Shown: positions 36,636-45,816 of the stretch, piece by piece
Numbering within the stretch: the first letter of the stretch is position 1
Layout: each line of letters begins with the position of its first letter
Assembly (NCBI RefSeq): GCF_009363435.1
Contig: NZ_CP045354.1
Span: 2,508,501 to 2,572,500, forward strand
Direction: 5' to 3'
Source of the DNA: Labrenzia sp. THAF82
GTDB taxonomy: Bacteria; Pseudomonadota; Alphaproteobacteria; Rhizobiales; Stappiaceae
DNA length: 64,000 nt
The notes under the pieces: generated by a model
Database searches by the model: none
What the model saw: only the letters and a program-made list of their open reading frames with translations
What the model was told of the DNA's origin: nothing
Position numbers and translations under genes: made by a program

Positions 36636-38146
36636 GCGAGTCGATCTCCGATCAGGAATTCCAGGGCACGGTCCAATCGAATATGCGGAAGCGACAAGGT
36701 GAGACCCTCTGCCGTTGTGTCCAGTTCCGGTGGTCTGAATCTCAGAAACTGAAGATCTGCTTGAGCAGATTGAAAGTTTGGTCGAACCCCTTCATGCAGT
36801 GATTCATCTTTGTCAAAAAGTGATTCAGGATCCTGGGGTAAGTCTCCGGGAAACATCGCGATTTCGGTTCTGCCGTCATAGGTGTCTCCGTTCAATCGCT
36901 CGCCAGGCAGGGGTGTTCCCAAAATAGCAGGCAATGCCTCGCCGCGGTGTTTGACCGTGGCTTCGCGTGTCGCGCGCACTGCAGCCATGGCCAGGACGTC
37001 GACTTCAGCGCCTTTAAACCTGGCTTTTTCTTCAGCCCTTGAGACCAGCCTCTTCAAAATTGCCTCGAGCCGGTCGTGGTCTGAGCTGTGAAGGTGATCC
37101 GCTTTGGTTGCGGCAAACAAGATCCGGTCGATGCGGCGCGTTAGGATTGACGACAACCAACTTCGCTTGCCTGGCCTGAAAGCGCCAAGCACTTCGCTGA
37201 GCGCGACCTCTAGATCTGCCACCGCGTCGGGACCGGCATTAAGGGCGTTCAAAACATCGACAAGCACGATCTGGCGATCCAGTCGGGCGAAGTGGTTGCG
37301 GAAAAAGGGGCGAACGACATGGGCTTTGTAGGCCTCATAACGCCGCTCCATCATAGAACGCAACGTGCCGGCCCGCGCTGCACCGGCGTCTGCGGGAAAG
37401 TCCAATGGTGCAAAGGTCAGGGCTGGGGAGCCGTCCAGATCGCCGGGCATGAGGAAGCGTCCTGGCGGCAGCATGGAAAGAGCGTGCGTGTCGGCTCTGC
37501 ATCCGGCAAGGTAACTCTTGAATGCCGCAGAGAGTTCCTGGGCTGCCGGTTCGTTTTCCTCCGTGTCGGGTGACATTTTGCCGACGACTTCCAGAAAAGG
37601 AGACGCGATTTCAATGCGGTTTGTTGCGCGGGCGCGCTGTAAGGCTTCTGCCGAAAAAGTGGCGTAATCCTTGTTCAGCAGCGGCAGATCCAGCAGCCAT
37701 TCACCGGGATAGTCGATCAAATCGACATGCAGGCGACCTGGACCCAGCTTGCGATAGAAATAGGACGCGCTCTCATAGTCTATTGTCAGCCGAAGCTCAG
37801 CAACTTGCCGGGTCGAATCCGGCCAGACCCGATCATCGACCAGGGCGCGCACGTGGGCTTCGTAGTCGAAGCGTGGAACTGCGTCATCGGGTTGCGGCTG
37901 CAGGCGGGCACCGGTCATCCTGTGTCCGGCAGCTGCGCTGAAGACAGGAAGCCGGCCGCCGTGGACCAGATTGTGGACAAGAGCGGTCAGGAAAACTGTT
38001 TTGCCCGAGCGGGCAAGTCCGGTCACCCCGAGCCTTACGCTTGGTACTGCAAGATCGGTTGCAGCATCCGCCAGGTTGGCCAAGGTAAGACGGGTTTCCT
38101 CCGTCAATGTGGTCAATGGGTTCAAAATCGCCTCCAGCGCGTTCAT
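36632..38146 (-). CDS. ycjX: YcjX-family P-loop GTPase-like protein (DUF463)
   Basis: 504-residue cytosolic nucleotide-binding protein. The P-loop GLARSGKTVFLTALVHNL is at about residues 43-60, followed by LIDYPGEWLLDLPLL (the DxxG-like switch II) and FAATKADHL (the N/T-K-x-D guanine motif form), as in bacterial GTPases recently shown to resemble dynamin-like or Ras-like enzymes. It is translationally coupled to ycjF. Upstream is sixA. Its role is likely envelope stress response, by analogy with E. coli. Confidence 0.9.
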   Translation of the reverse strand: MNALEAILNPLTTLTEETRLTLANLADAATDLAVPSVRLGVTGLARSGKTVFLTALVHNLVHGGRLPVFSAAAGHRMTGARLQPQPDDAVPRFDYEAHVRALVDDRVWPDSTRQVAELRLTIDYESASYFYRKLGPGRLHVDLIDYPGEWLLDLPLLNKDYATFSAEALQRARATNRIEIASPFLEVVGKMSPDTEENEPAAQELSAAFKSYLAGCRADTHALSMLPPGRFLMPGDLDGSPALTFAPLDFPADAGAARAGTLRSMMERRYEAYKAHVVRPFFRNHFARLDRQIVLVDVLNALNAGPDAVADLEVALSEVLGAFRPGKRSWLSSILTRRIDRILFAATKADHLHSSDHDRLEAILKRLVSRAEEKARFKGAEVDVLAMAAVRATREATVKHRGEALPAILGTPLPGERLNGDTYDGRTEIAMFPGDLPQDPESLFDKDESLHEGVRPNFQSAQADLQFLRFRPPELDTTAEGLTLSLPHIRLDRALEFLIGDRLA

Positions 38147-38208
38147 GTAAGCGCGGGCAGGGGCCGGATCAACGGGAAATCAGTTGGAAAAGGGTCTGAG
38201 ACGACACC

Positions 38209-38733
38209 CTAATCTGGTTCGTCCTTGAGGTCTCTCGGTTTGACAAATCGTTCCAGGTGACCGGTTTTGGGTCCCAACTCTGACCAGTCCGCAATATCAA
38301 AGTCCAGAACAGACAGCGCTGCGGTCGGATATTTTTCTTCAAGATCAGCCAAAGCCTCCGGCGCTGCCGTGCCTGTCAAACTGAGGGCTGTATCCTCGGT
38401 GGCTGGATTGTGACCGATGACCATCAGGTTTTGCGCTCTGCCGCCATACTTGCGTATCAGCGGTGTGTAGTCGTCTTCGCTTTGCCGGTAGAGATCCGAG
38501 ATGAGGTGGATCTGCGCTTCCTGCGGCAAAAACTGCAGAACGCGTGAAAGTGTTTCTCGAGTGCGCTGCGACGTTGAGCACATAATCTGATTTGGCAGGA
38601 GGCCGTTTTGTTGAAGGTAGCGACCCATTTTCATGGCTGCAGTCTTGCCGCGGCTGTTTAGTGGACGATCAATATCTTCCAGATCGTCGTCGCCCCAGTC
38701 CGACTTTGCATGTCTGAGAAGAAGTAGCCGCAT
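38209..38733 (-). CDS. SixA-like histidine phosphatase
   Basis: 174-residue protein of the phosphoglycerate mutase-like branch. The active-site RHA (residues 7-9 in LLLRHAKSDWGD) carries the catalytic His, the second is in VIGHNPATED, and the phosphate arginines are in STSQRTRETL. In E. coli SixA removes phosphate from Hpt domains and the nitrogen PTS; here a similar role on phosphohistidine proteins is possible. The gene lies between the secreted orphan and ycjX, 39-62 nt from each. Confidence 0.87.
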   Translation of the reverse strand: MRLLLLRHAKSDWGDDDLEDIDRPLNSRGKTAAMKMGRYLQQNGLLPNQIMCSTSQRTRETLSRVLQFLPQEAQIHLISDLYRQSEDDYTPLIRKYGGRAQNLMVIGHNPATEDTALSLTGTAAPEALADLEEKYPTAALSVLDFDIADWSELGPKTGHLERFVKPRDLKDEPD

Positions 38734-38772
38734 GACGCTTCCAGTTGTTGGGTTGCCGTTTGGTGCCGTGCG

Positions 38773-39315
38773 TCAGTTCTGATCGGCCAATGCGCTTGTG
38801 AAGACTTCGATGGCCGGTCCGACTTCAGCTTCTTGAGTCGGCAGTGTATAGGAAAGCCAGAGCGTATAGTCAGCGTCTGTCCCGGAAAAATACCACAAAG
38901 TCTCGCAAAGACTTGTTGGTGTCCAGTTGCGGGTACGGAATGAAATGCCGGTGGAAGCTGCCCCGCTCAACGTGATTGGCTCAAAACCTGCTGCCTTGTA
39001 GCTTCTGGAAAAGGTAAGGGCTTCGCGACGCCCGGTGCCTTGAGTGTGTTTGCGCAACACAGCGGTGATGCCATCGCGGCCCGTGTAGATGCAGCTTGCC
39101 TGACTGACGGCATCGCCTTCCATGACTTTGATGCGCGAGAACGCACCGATCGTGTCAGGACAACGCAACCCGGTAAAATGACGAAGTCCACTGACATCAC
39201 TCTGCCACCCGGCATCCTTTTCCGGTGGAACCTGTGCCACAGCCGACCCTTGCGTCACAGCGATCGCCAGAGCCAGGCCCGAAACCATACGCAGGACTGA
39301 ATGCCGTTTCGACAA
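38773..39315 (-). CDS. Hypothetical secreted protein, 180 residues
   Basis: Unrecognised periplasmic protein. A Sec signal peptide spans about residues 1-27 (MVSGLALAIAVTQGSAVAQ) and the mature part has three cysteines, including GLRCPDTIG and QASCIYTGRDG, which probably pair. The frame starts at a TTG with AGGAG 7 nt before it; this site overlaps the moxR stop (TAGGAG), which favours coupled translation from TTG. An ATG at 39288 is the alternative and would still leave a signal peptide. No function can be assigned; its place between moxR and sixA is unexplained. Confidence 0.72.
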   Translation of the reverse strand: MSKRHSVLRMVSGLALAIAVTQGSAVAQVPPEKDAGWQSDVSGLRHFTGLRCPDTIGAFSRIKVMEGDAVSQASCIYTGRDGITAVLRKHTQGTGRREALTFSRSYKAAGFEPITLSGAASTGISFRTRNWTPTSLCETLWYFSGTDADYTLWLSYTLPTQEAEVGPAIEVFTSALADQN

Positions 39316-39324
39316 AAAAGTCTC

Positions 39325-40170
39325 CTAGGATCGTTCGCGCCGTGCCATGAAGGCAAGACGCTCGAATAGATGCACGTCCTGTTCGTTTTTCAAGAGTGCG
39401 CCGTGCAGCGGTGGTATCAGTTTGGAGCTATCTTGTTGACGAAGGGTTTCCGGATCAATGTCTTCATTTAGCAGCAATTTGATCCAGTCGATCAGTTCCG
39501 AAGTGGATGGCTTTTTCTTTAGTCCCGGCACGTCCCGCACATCATAAAAGAGACGCAAGGCTTCCGATAGCAAGCGCTGCTTGATGCCTGGAAAATGAAC
39601 CTCGACGATATCGGTCATGGTTTCGGCGTCCGGGAACTTGATGAAATGGAAAAAGCACCGGCGAAGAAAGGCGTCCGGCAGGTCTTTTTCATTGTTGGAA
39701 GTGATGATCACGACCGGACGCTGCCTGGCACGAACCGTTTCGCCTGTCTCGTAGACGTGAAATTCCATCCGATCGAGTTCGAGGAGCAAATCGTTCGGGA
39801 ACTCGATATCTGCTTTGTCGACCTCGTCAATCAACAGCACGGGTCTTTCAGGCGCTTCAAAGGCATCCCAAAGTTTGCCCCTTCGAATGTAATTTTTGAT
39901 GTCCTTGACCCGCTCGTCCCCAAGTTGACTGTCGCGCAATCGGGATACTGCGTCGTATTCGTAAAGCCCCTGTTGAGCTTTGGTCGTCGATTTGACGTGC
40001 CATTCTATCAAGGGCGTGTTCAGACTTGCCGCCACCTGCTGTGCGAGGACGGTCTTGCCGGTTCCCGGTTCACCTTTGACCAGGAGTGGCCGTTCAAGTG
40101 CTATCGCAGCATTGACTGCGATCCTCAGATCCTCGGTCGCGACGTAGTTTTCAGTTCCCTCAAAGCGCAT
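39325..40170 (-). CDS. MoxR-family AAA+ ATPase
   Basis: 281-residue AAA+ ATPase. Walker A GEPGTGKTVLA is at about residues 37-47, Walker B is LLIDEVDKAD (the D-E pair), sensor 1 is VIITSNNEKDLPDAFLRRCFFH with the arginine finger, and the C-terminal lid is short. Together with the CoxE-like VWA protein downstream it should form a chaperone-like machine that inserts metals or activates enzymes. It is first in a minus-strand group moxR, orphan, sixA, ycjX, ycjF, vwa, all within short gaps (9-110 nt). Confidence 0.92.
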   Translation of the reverse strand: MRFEGTENYVATEDLRIAVNAAIALERPLLVKGEPGTGKTVLAQQVAASLNTPLIEWHVKSTTKAQQGLYEYDAVSRLRDSQLGDERVKDIKNYIRRGKLWDAFEAPERPVLLIDEVDKADIEFPNDLLLELDRMEFHVYETGETVRARQRPVVIITSNNEKDLPDAFLRRCFFHFIKFPDAETMTDIVEVHFPGIKQRLLSEALRLFYDVRDVPGLKKKPSTSELIDWIKLLLNEDIDPETLRQQDSSKLIPPLHGALLKNEQDVHLFERLAFMARRERS

Positions 40171-40400
40171 TTGGTCGTCCGTTCAACTTGAATTTCCGGC
40201 GAAAGTGACAGGACGTTGAGAAGGACGCAAGCCCACAAAAGGAATGCAATGGGGCCTGGCTTCAAGCGGACAGACTTGCCCATCGCGGGGGGAAGAAATT
40301 GCCTTCCTGTCCGATCCTTGCCGGGGTGATGGACTGCCGCTTACACTATTGAAATGAGTTAAATTACTGGAAAATATATATTTTTCTTGAAGTGTGTGAG

Positions 40401-40417
40401 TTGGCACGTCCCTTGCG
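40401..40417 (+). promoter_or_regulatory. Sigma-54 promoter of flgE
   Basis: TTGGCACGTCCCTTGCG matches the -24/-12 consensus TGGCACG-N4-TTGC exactly, with GG and GC ten nucleotides apart. It lies 66 bp before the flgE ATG and about 230 bp from the divergent moxR start. This is the best of the three sigma-54 sites in the window. Confidence 0.92.
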
Positions 40418-40482
40418 GGTATGTGGCGGATTATGGGCGCAAGCCCGCGTCAGCAGTGCCCGAGCTATCAAGAGGACCGAAT

Positions 40483-41865
40483 ATGGGTATTTATGGGGCT
40501 ATCAACTCAGCCGTTTCCGGACTGGCTGCGCAGGCAACAGCACTGGAAAACATTTCCGGTAATGTTGCCAACTCGCAGACCACCGGTTTCAAGCGGTTGG
40601 ATACTACCTTCTCCGATCTTGTGTCCGGTGGCGGTGCCACGCAGGCTGCGCAGGTTTCCGGTACGACCTTTGCCACATCGCGCGCAACCAACACAGTGCA
40701 GGGCGATATCACGTCTGTCGATGTGGACACCTACATGGCGATTAACGGCGAAGGCTACTTTGTCGTGACGCAGGCATCGGATGTTGTCGATGGGTCGACA
40801 ACCTTTGCCGATGAGACCTATTACACCCGCGCGGGCGACTTCGAGCGGGATAAGGAAGGTTATCTGATCAATGCGTCAGGCTATTACCTTCAGGGTTTCC
40901 CGCTTGATCCGGACACTGGCAATGCCATTGGCGACAATCCAACAGTTGTCCGAATCGAGAATCAGCCGCTCTCGGCATCTGCGACAACCACCGTTGAATA
41001 TCAAGCCAACCTTCCGCGCATTCCGGACACGACCGACTATGACGGCACTACTGATGCGTCCGCCCTTTTGGATGCAGGTGTCGGTACCAGTGACATTGCT
41101 GTGGCGGATGAGCAAGACTTTCTCGATACTTCCGTTTCTGGCGGTTCGATTACCATTTACAATGAAAATGGTACTGCGATGAATGTCGAAGTTCGCTATG
41201 CAAAAACGGCGAACTACAACTCAACCGGTCCGGTCTTTGATGAGTGGACGATGTATATCGGCTCCGGAGGCGATGCGACCAACGCCTGGTACGACGTAGG
41301 TGATGTCACCTTCGATACAACAGGTGAGCTGAACGGTATGACAGCTGGCTCTATCGGCACTGTCAACGGTACCAGCGACGGCTTCACAATTGCGTCTCTC
41401 AATATCGGCGGAACGACTGCAGCGAATGTTGAGTTCTCCTTCGCTAATGGGTCGTTGACGCAATATTCAGATCCCGATGGAACGACGAGTTCTGTGTCCC
41501 TCGATCAGGACGGCTATCCTGCCGGTGAACTGACCGGCGTTGCGGTGGACGAATCCGGCCGCGTTATCGCCAGTTACTCCAACAGTCAGCAACGCGCGGT
41601 TTATGAAATCCCATTGGCGACTTTCGAAGCTGAGCAGAACCTTCGGCGTGTCGACGGTGCCGGTTTTGCCGCCACAACGTCCTCCGGCGAGGCGGACTTG
41701 ACCGGTGGTGGTCAGATCCTGGCCAAAAAACTCGAACTTTCCAATGCCGACATTGCCGATGAATTCTCGAAGCTGATCGTTACTCAGCAGGCCTATTCGG
41801 CAAATTCGCGGATTGTTACGTCCGCGGACGAGATGTTGGACAGCGCGCTCAACATGGTCCGGTAA
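40483..41865 (+). CDS. flgE: Flagellar hook protein FlgE
   Basis: 460-residue hook subunit. It starts MGIYGAINSAVSGLAAQATALENISGNVANSQTTGFK, the basal-body rod signature (ANxxTxGFK), and ends with the D0 helix KLELSNADIADEFSKLIVTQQAYSANSRIVTSADEMLDSAL. The middle is a variable Gly/Thr/Asp-rich region of the hook surface domains. AGGA lies 6 nt before the ATG; codons upstream in the frame are not part of the protein. It begins a flgE-flgK-flgL series driven by the sigma-54 promoter, with a terminator after flgE that should reduce read-through. Confidence 0.96.
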   Translation: MGIYGAINSAVSGLAAQATALENISGNVANSQTTGFKRLDTTFSDLVSGGGATQAAQVSGTTFATSRATNTVQGDITSVDVDTYMAINGEGYFVVTQASDVVDGSTTFADETYYTRAGDFERDKEGYLINASGYYLQGFPLDPDTGNAIGDNPTVVRIENQPLSASATTTVEYQANLPRIPDTTDYDGTTDASALLDAGVGTSDIAVADEQDFLDTSVSGGSITIYNENGTAMNVEVRYAKTANYNSTGPVFDEWTMYIGSGGDATNAWYDVGDVTFDTTGELNGMTAGSIGTVNGTSDGFTIASLNIGGTTAANVEFSFANGSLTQYSDPDGTTSSVSLDQDGYPAGELTGVAVDESGRVIASYSNSQQRAVYEIPLATFEAEQNLRRVDGAGFAATTSSGEADLTGGGQILAKKLELSNADIADEFSKLIVTQQAYSANSRIVTSADEMLDSALNMVR

Positions 41866-41875
41866 GACCATCAAC

Positions 41876-41901
41876 GCCGGCGGGTCTGCCCGCCGGCTTT
41901 T
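41876..41901 (+). terminator. Terminator between flgE and flgK
   Basis: Perfect 9-bp stem GCCGGCGGG/CCCGCCGGC with a TCTG loop and four T residues, 10 nt after flgE. It probably lets only part of the transcript reach the hook-associated genes, which need fewer copies. Confidence 0.82.
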
Positions 41902-41939
41902 CTGGCTAAGTCGCAGCGTTTTACGAAGGAGAAGCCGCC

Positions 41940-43793
41940 ATGGGTCTGATGAGTGCCATGAATACCGCGGTCTTCGGGATTCAATACAATCAGCGTCAGT
42001 TGGATGTAACGGCAACCAACATCGCAAACGCGGATACAGCCGGGTATTCCAAGAAAACGATTTCAGCCGAGGTTTATTTCGATGGGCTCGGCAACGTAGC
42101 TGGTATGAATGCGACGGAAGTCCGTCGCGTCATGAACGAATATGTTCAAGCCGACTACTTCAATTCTTTGTCGGATACGAACTACGCAAAACAAATCAAC
42201 GACTTTACAGACCGTCTCGACGATATTTTCGGTACGATCAATGACAGCAGTAGTCTGACATCCCTTGCCGGACAATTGTCCTCCGCATTGTCTGTCCTGA
42301 TCAATGATCCGGGAAATTTTGCGGCCCAGAATGATGTTGTGTCGATTGCAGATTCCTTCGCAAGGCAACTCAACAGCTCATACGAGCGCATTGACGATCT
42401 GCGTCAGGAAGCCGACAACGCACTTTCAACACAGACCGACACCGTCAACGGGCTTTTGAAGAGCATCGAAGACATCGATGATGCTATTCGAGATGCCTAT
42501 CAGTCCGGCATTTCGACCGCTGACATGGAAGACGAGCGGGATCGGCTGGTCGAGCAGCTTTCAGGGTATCTTGATGTCAATGTCTCCAAAGGCGCAAACG
42601 AGACCTTGTTCATCCAGACAGCTGATGGGCAGCAGCTTTATGCGGACAACCAGGCCTCCACACTGAGCTTCACACCGTCCCACATCCTGCGGCCGGGAGA
42701 ACCCGGCAACACGGTAATGGTAACGACACCTGGCGGCACGTCGTATGATCTGATCGCTGCCTCGAACTCTGGCGCAATGGTGGCGACGGCGGAGCTGCGT
42801 GACGACATACTTGTCGAGGCTCAGGCGCAGCTGGACACGATCGCCGCGGAAATGTCTCTGGCATTTTCCAACGTGACCGTTGAGAGTAGCGACGTCACCG
42901 TTGGCCTGGACAGCGGTTTTGATTTGGATGTCTCTGCGCTTCAGTCAGGCAATACAATTACCCTGGAGTACACGGACACTGGCGGTGTCGCCCAAACGGT
43001 AACATTGGTTGCTGTTGAAGATGCGTCGCTTTTGCCGCTCGACAATTCAGCAACCGCCAATCCGAATGACACAGTATTCGGGATAGACATTTCAAGCGGA
43101 ACACCGTCGACCTACATCACCAACATCGTCGCCGCACTTGGCAGCACAGGCTTGCTGGTCAGCAACAACGGTTCCGACGAGTTGCGTGTCCTTGGCGATA
43201 ATACAGGTCCGACCACAGTTGAAAGCCTGAATGCAAATGTGACTGTGACCGCCAATAGCGATCAAGGCCTTGGACTGGCAATCTTTGTCGATAGCCGGGA
43301 TTCCCCTGTTGAGTTCACCGACGCGCTGGAAGATGGCGGTCAAAGGCTCTCCTACGCGAACAGCATCGCGATCAATCCAGATCTCTTGGCCGACAGTGCA
43401 CTGCTGGTCAATTACCAGACAACCCCGACTGCAAATACTGCCAATGATCCGGCGCGTGCCCAGTTTCTCGCTAGTGCCCTAACATCGTCATCGACCTATT
43501 TCGATCCTGACACAGGCATCGGTAGCGGCTCTACCCCATTCCAGGGCAGTGTCATCGATTTCGTCAATCAGACAGTTTCGTACCAGGGAAACCAGGCTGA
43601 AGACGCTGCGACCTATGCAAAGTCAAAAGAGACGCTGACCATGAACCTCGCGATCCGCTACGAAGAGAGCTATGCGGTCGATCTGGATACAGAACTAGCC
43701 TTCATGGTTCAGCTGGAAAACGCCTACGCGGCCAATGCCCGCGTGATGCAGACCATCAACGAGCTCTTCGATGAGCTTCTGAATATCGTCTAA
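41940..43793 (+). CDS. flgK: Flagellar hook-associated protein 1, FlgK
   Basis: 617-residue junction protein between hook and filament. The N-terminus (MGLMSAMNTAVFGIQYNQRQLDVTATNIANADTAGYSKK) has the rod/hook signature and the C-terminus ends YEESYAVDLDTELAFMVQLENAYAANARVMQTINELFDELLNIV, the usual FlgK D0 helix. The centre is a Ser/Thr/Asp-rich, poorly conserved region. A strong AAGGAG precedes the ATG. Export is by the flagellar type III system, with the FlgN-like chaperone encoded further downstream as the expected partner. Confidence 0.94.
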   Translation: MGLMSAMNTAVFGIQYNQRQLDVTATNIANADTAGYSKKTISAEVYFDGLGNVAGMNATEVRRVMNEYVQADYFNSLSDTNYAKQINDFTDRLDDIFGTINDSSSLTSLAGQLSSALSVLINDPGNFAAQNDVVSIADSFARQLNSSYERIDDLRQEADNALSTQTDTVNGLLKSIEDIDDAIRDAYQSGISTADMEDERDRLVEQLSGYLDVNVSKGANETLFIQTADGQQLYADNQASTLSFTPSHILRPGEPGNTVMVTTPGGTSYDLIAASNSGAMVATAELRDDILVEAQAQLDTIAAEMSLAFSNVTVESSDVTVGLDSGFDLDVSALQSGNTITLEYTDTGGVAQTVTLVAVEDASLLPLDNSATANPNDTVFGIDISSGTPSTYITNIVAALGSTGLLVSNNGSDELRVLGDNTGPTTVESLNANVTVTANSDQGLGLAIFVDSRDSPVEFTDALEDGGQRLSYANSIAINPDLLADSALLVNYQTTPTANTANDPARAQFLASALTSSSTYFDPDTGIGSGSTPFQGSVIDFVNQTVSYQGNQAEDAATYAKSKETLTMNLAIRYEESYAVDLDTELAFMVQLENAYAANARVMQTINELFDELLNIV

Positions 43794-43804
43794 GGTTTAG
43801 TGTA

Positions 43805-45340
43805 ATGCCTGTCTCGTCCATTACCACATCCCGGACTTACCTGACCCAGCAGCTGGGTGCGCTGAATGACAAGCTTGCGGAAAAGACTACGCAGCTTGCA
43901 AGCGGCAAGGTGGGATCGACCTACGGAGAAATCGGCGACCGGCGCTTGCTCGATATCGAGTTGACCCAGAAAGTCAGCATGATCGAAACCTATCAGCAGA
44001 CGATCACGGTCGCGAACCTTCATCTGGAAACGGCGACGATGTCGCTGGAACGGCTCGAAGACATCCGGCGAGATGCCAAATCGGCGCTCGATACCAATGA
44101 CTTTGTCATTCAAGACGACGGACAGACGCAAACGCAATCCCGTGCCGAGCTGCTGTTGAGCGAGACCCTGAATATTCTGAATACCGAGATCGCTGGCTAT
44201 TATGTGTTTGGCGGCACGGATTCCGTCAACGATCCTGTGGTACCGCTCGATGACATCTTGAACGGGTCAGGGTCGCTGTCAGGACTGCGCGACTACATGG
44301 ACGAGTTTGCGTCGGCTAACCTTGGGTCTGGCAACACCGGCAGAACGACGACCTCCGCTTTGACCACGAATTATGCAGGTCTGGTGCCGACGGATTCCAC
44401 CTTCACGATCGCTGAGGACGGAGCGCACGACTTCGGATTTGATATTGCCTCGGTGACGTCCACACTTTCCAATGTCGCTATCACCGGTCCGCTGGCAGCC
44501 GATCCGGACAGTTTCGATGTACAGTTTACCGGTCAACCAGCCTTGGGCGAAACCATTTCCGTAGAACTAAGCCTGCCGCCCGATCACACCGAGACCATCT
44601 CGATTGAGTTCACTGCCGCTTCAAATACGGAAGAGGAGGGGACCTTTCAGATCGGTGCCGATCTTGAAGAGACTGCCCAGAACCTGCGAGACGCGCTGGC
44701 TACCGAGATCGAAGCACAAGCGCAAACAACGCTGCGGGCTGTCTCAGATGAATGGGCGGCAGAAGAGTTTTTCAGCACCTACAACGGTGAGGAGCCCCAG
44801 CGCATCGACGGCCCGCCCTATGACACGGCAACCGCACTGACTGCGGGTGGATCGACAACGGTGGAGTGGTACACCGGTCGCAATACAACAACAACAGACC
44901 CGAGAACCGACAAGAATGCTGTCGTCGACCGCAATCTAACTGTTGAATACGGGATGCGCGCGAACGAAACGCCTCTCAAGGAGTTGGTGCAGTCCCTGGC
45001 CGCATTTGTCGCTGCCGACTTTTCTGGCGGAACCCAGACTGACGAAGAGTACTACAACGCGCTTTCTTCGAAACTTCGGACCACGCTGCAACCACCAGGT
45101 GTCGATCAATCGGGGATCGTCGATATGTCGACAGATATTGCCATCTCCTACCGAACCGCATCCATGACCAACGACCGTCACGTTCAAATCAAAAGTAGCT
45201 ACGAGGGAACGATTGCAGAGATTGAAGGTGTCGACAAAGATCAGCTGGCGGCAGAAATTCTGACATTGCAAAACAATATCGAAGTTTCCTACAGGGCATC
45301 GTCGATTGTATTCAATCTGAGCCTCTCCGATTATCTCTGA
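43805..45340 (+). CDS. flgL: Flagellar hook-associated protein 3, FlgL
   Basis: 511-residue flagellin-like protein that follows flgK by 11 nt. The N-terminal helix MPVSSITTSRTYLTQQLGALNDKLAEKTTQLASGKV and C-terminal ILTLQNNIEVSYRASSIVFNLSLSDYL show the FlgL/flagellin D0-D1 pattern but lack the flagellin signature of the four downstream genes. It is longer than E. coli FlgL (317 residues) because of a large central insertion. A terminator after the stop is shared with the convergent flaF. Confidence 0.92.
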   Translation: MPVSSITTSRTYLTQQLGALNDKLAEKTTQLASGKVGSTYGEIGDRRLLDIELTQKVSMIETYQQTITVANLHLETATMSLERLEDIRRDAKSALDTNDFVIQDDGQTQTQSRAELLLSETLNILNTEIAGYYVFGGTDSVNDPVVPLDDILNGSGSLSGLRDYMDEFASANLGSGNTGRTTTSALTTNYAGLVPTDSTFTIAEDGAHDFGFDIASVTSTLSNVAITGPLAADPDSFDVQFTGQPALGETISVELSLPPDHTETISIEFTAASNTEEEGTFQIGADLEETAQNLRDALATEIEAQAQTTLRAVSDEWAAEEFFSTYNGEEPQRIDGPPYDTATALTAGGSTTVEWYTGRNTTTTDPRTDKNAVVDRNLTVEYGMRANETPLKELVQSLAAFVAADFSGGTQTDEEYYNALSSKLRTTLQPPGVDQSGIVDMSTDIAISYRTASMTNDRHVQIKSSYEGTIAEIEGVDKDQLAAEILTLQNNIEVSYRASSIVFNLSLSDYL

Positions 45341-45386
45341 TCAGCTGTTCCGGGATCAGCGGACAAGTCTGAAGCAAACAGGAATT

Positions 45387-45423
45387 AAAAAAAGGCCAGT
45401 CGCTGTGCGCACCGGCCTTTTTT
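45387..45423. terminator. Bidirectional terminator between flgL and flaF
   Basis: AAAAAAAGGCC and GGCCTTTTTT pair around a loop of about 16 nt with an inner GT/AC pair; it serves flgL on the plus strand and flaF on the minus strand. Confidence 0.9.
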
Positions 45424-45441
45424 GATTTTGAAACTGTTTGC

Positions 45442-45816
45442 CTATTCGGGTTGGGCTCTTAGGCCTTCTGCAATGGCTCTGTTGATGCTGATAAGCGAAG
45501 AAACCTTGTTAGGGTCATCTGAAGACATCACACTCACGGTTTGCCTGAAAACGAAAACGCCCAGTGATGCGATGTTGTTTTTGATGTCCTGAGGCAACTG
45601 ACTTTCAGCGCCAGTCGCAGACGTTACGAGAATTGTCCAAAGCTTTCGATTATAGGTGAGCACGTCGTCCTTTTCCGCGAGGGAGGCGTCTGCCCATTCA
45701 TCCTTGATCAATTGAAGCCGGGCTGCGGCTTTCATCAGCAGATTCGCTTCCAGTTCCCTCGGTGACACTGCCACCTGGCTGGTCTTCTGATAAGCCTGCG
45801 CTGCCTGTTTGTACAT
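45442..45816 (-). CDS. flaF: Flagellar biosynthesis regulator FlaF
   Basis: 124-residue small helical protein. The start MYKQAAQAYQKTSQVAVSPRELEANLLMKAAARLQ is the conserved FlaF N-terminus (YQK...SPRELEA...L..AAARL). In Caulobacter FlaF helps flagellin export and antagonises FlbT, which represses flagellin mRNA translation until the hook is done. It is the last gene of the flagellin-flbT-flaF series. Its first 39 codons overlap the 3' end of flbT in another frame. Confidence 0.92.
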   Translation of the reverse strand: MYKQAAQAYQKTSQVAVSPRELEANLLMKAAARLQLIKDEWADASLAEKDDVLTYNRKLWTILVTSATGAESQLPQDIKNNIASLGVFVFRQTVSVMSSDDPNKVSSLISINRAIAEGLRAQPE

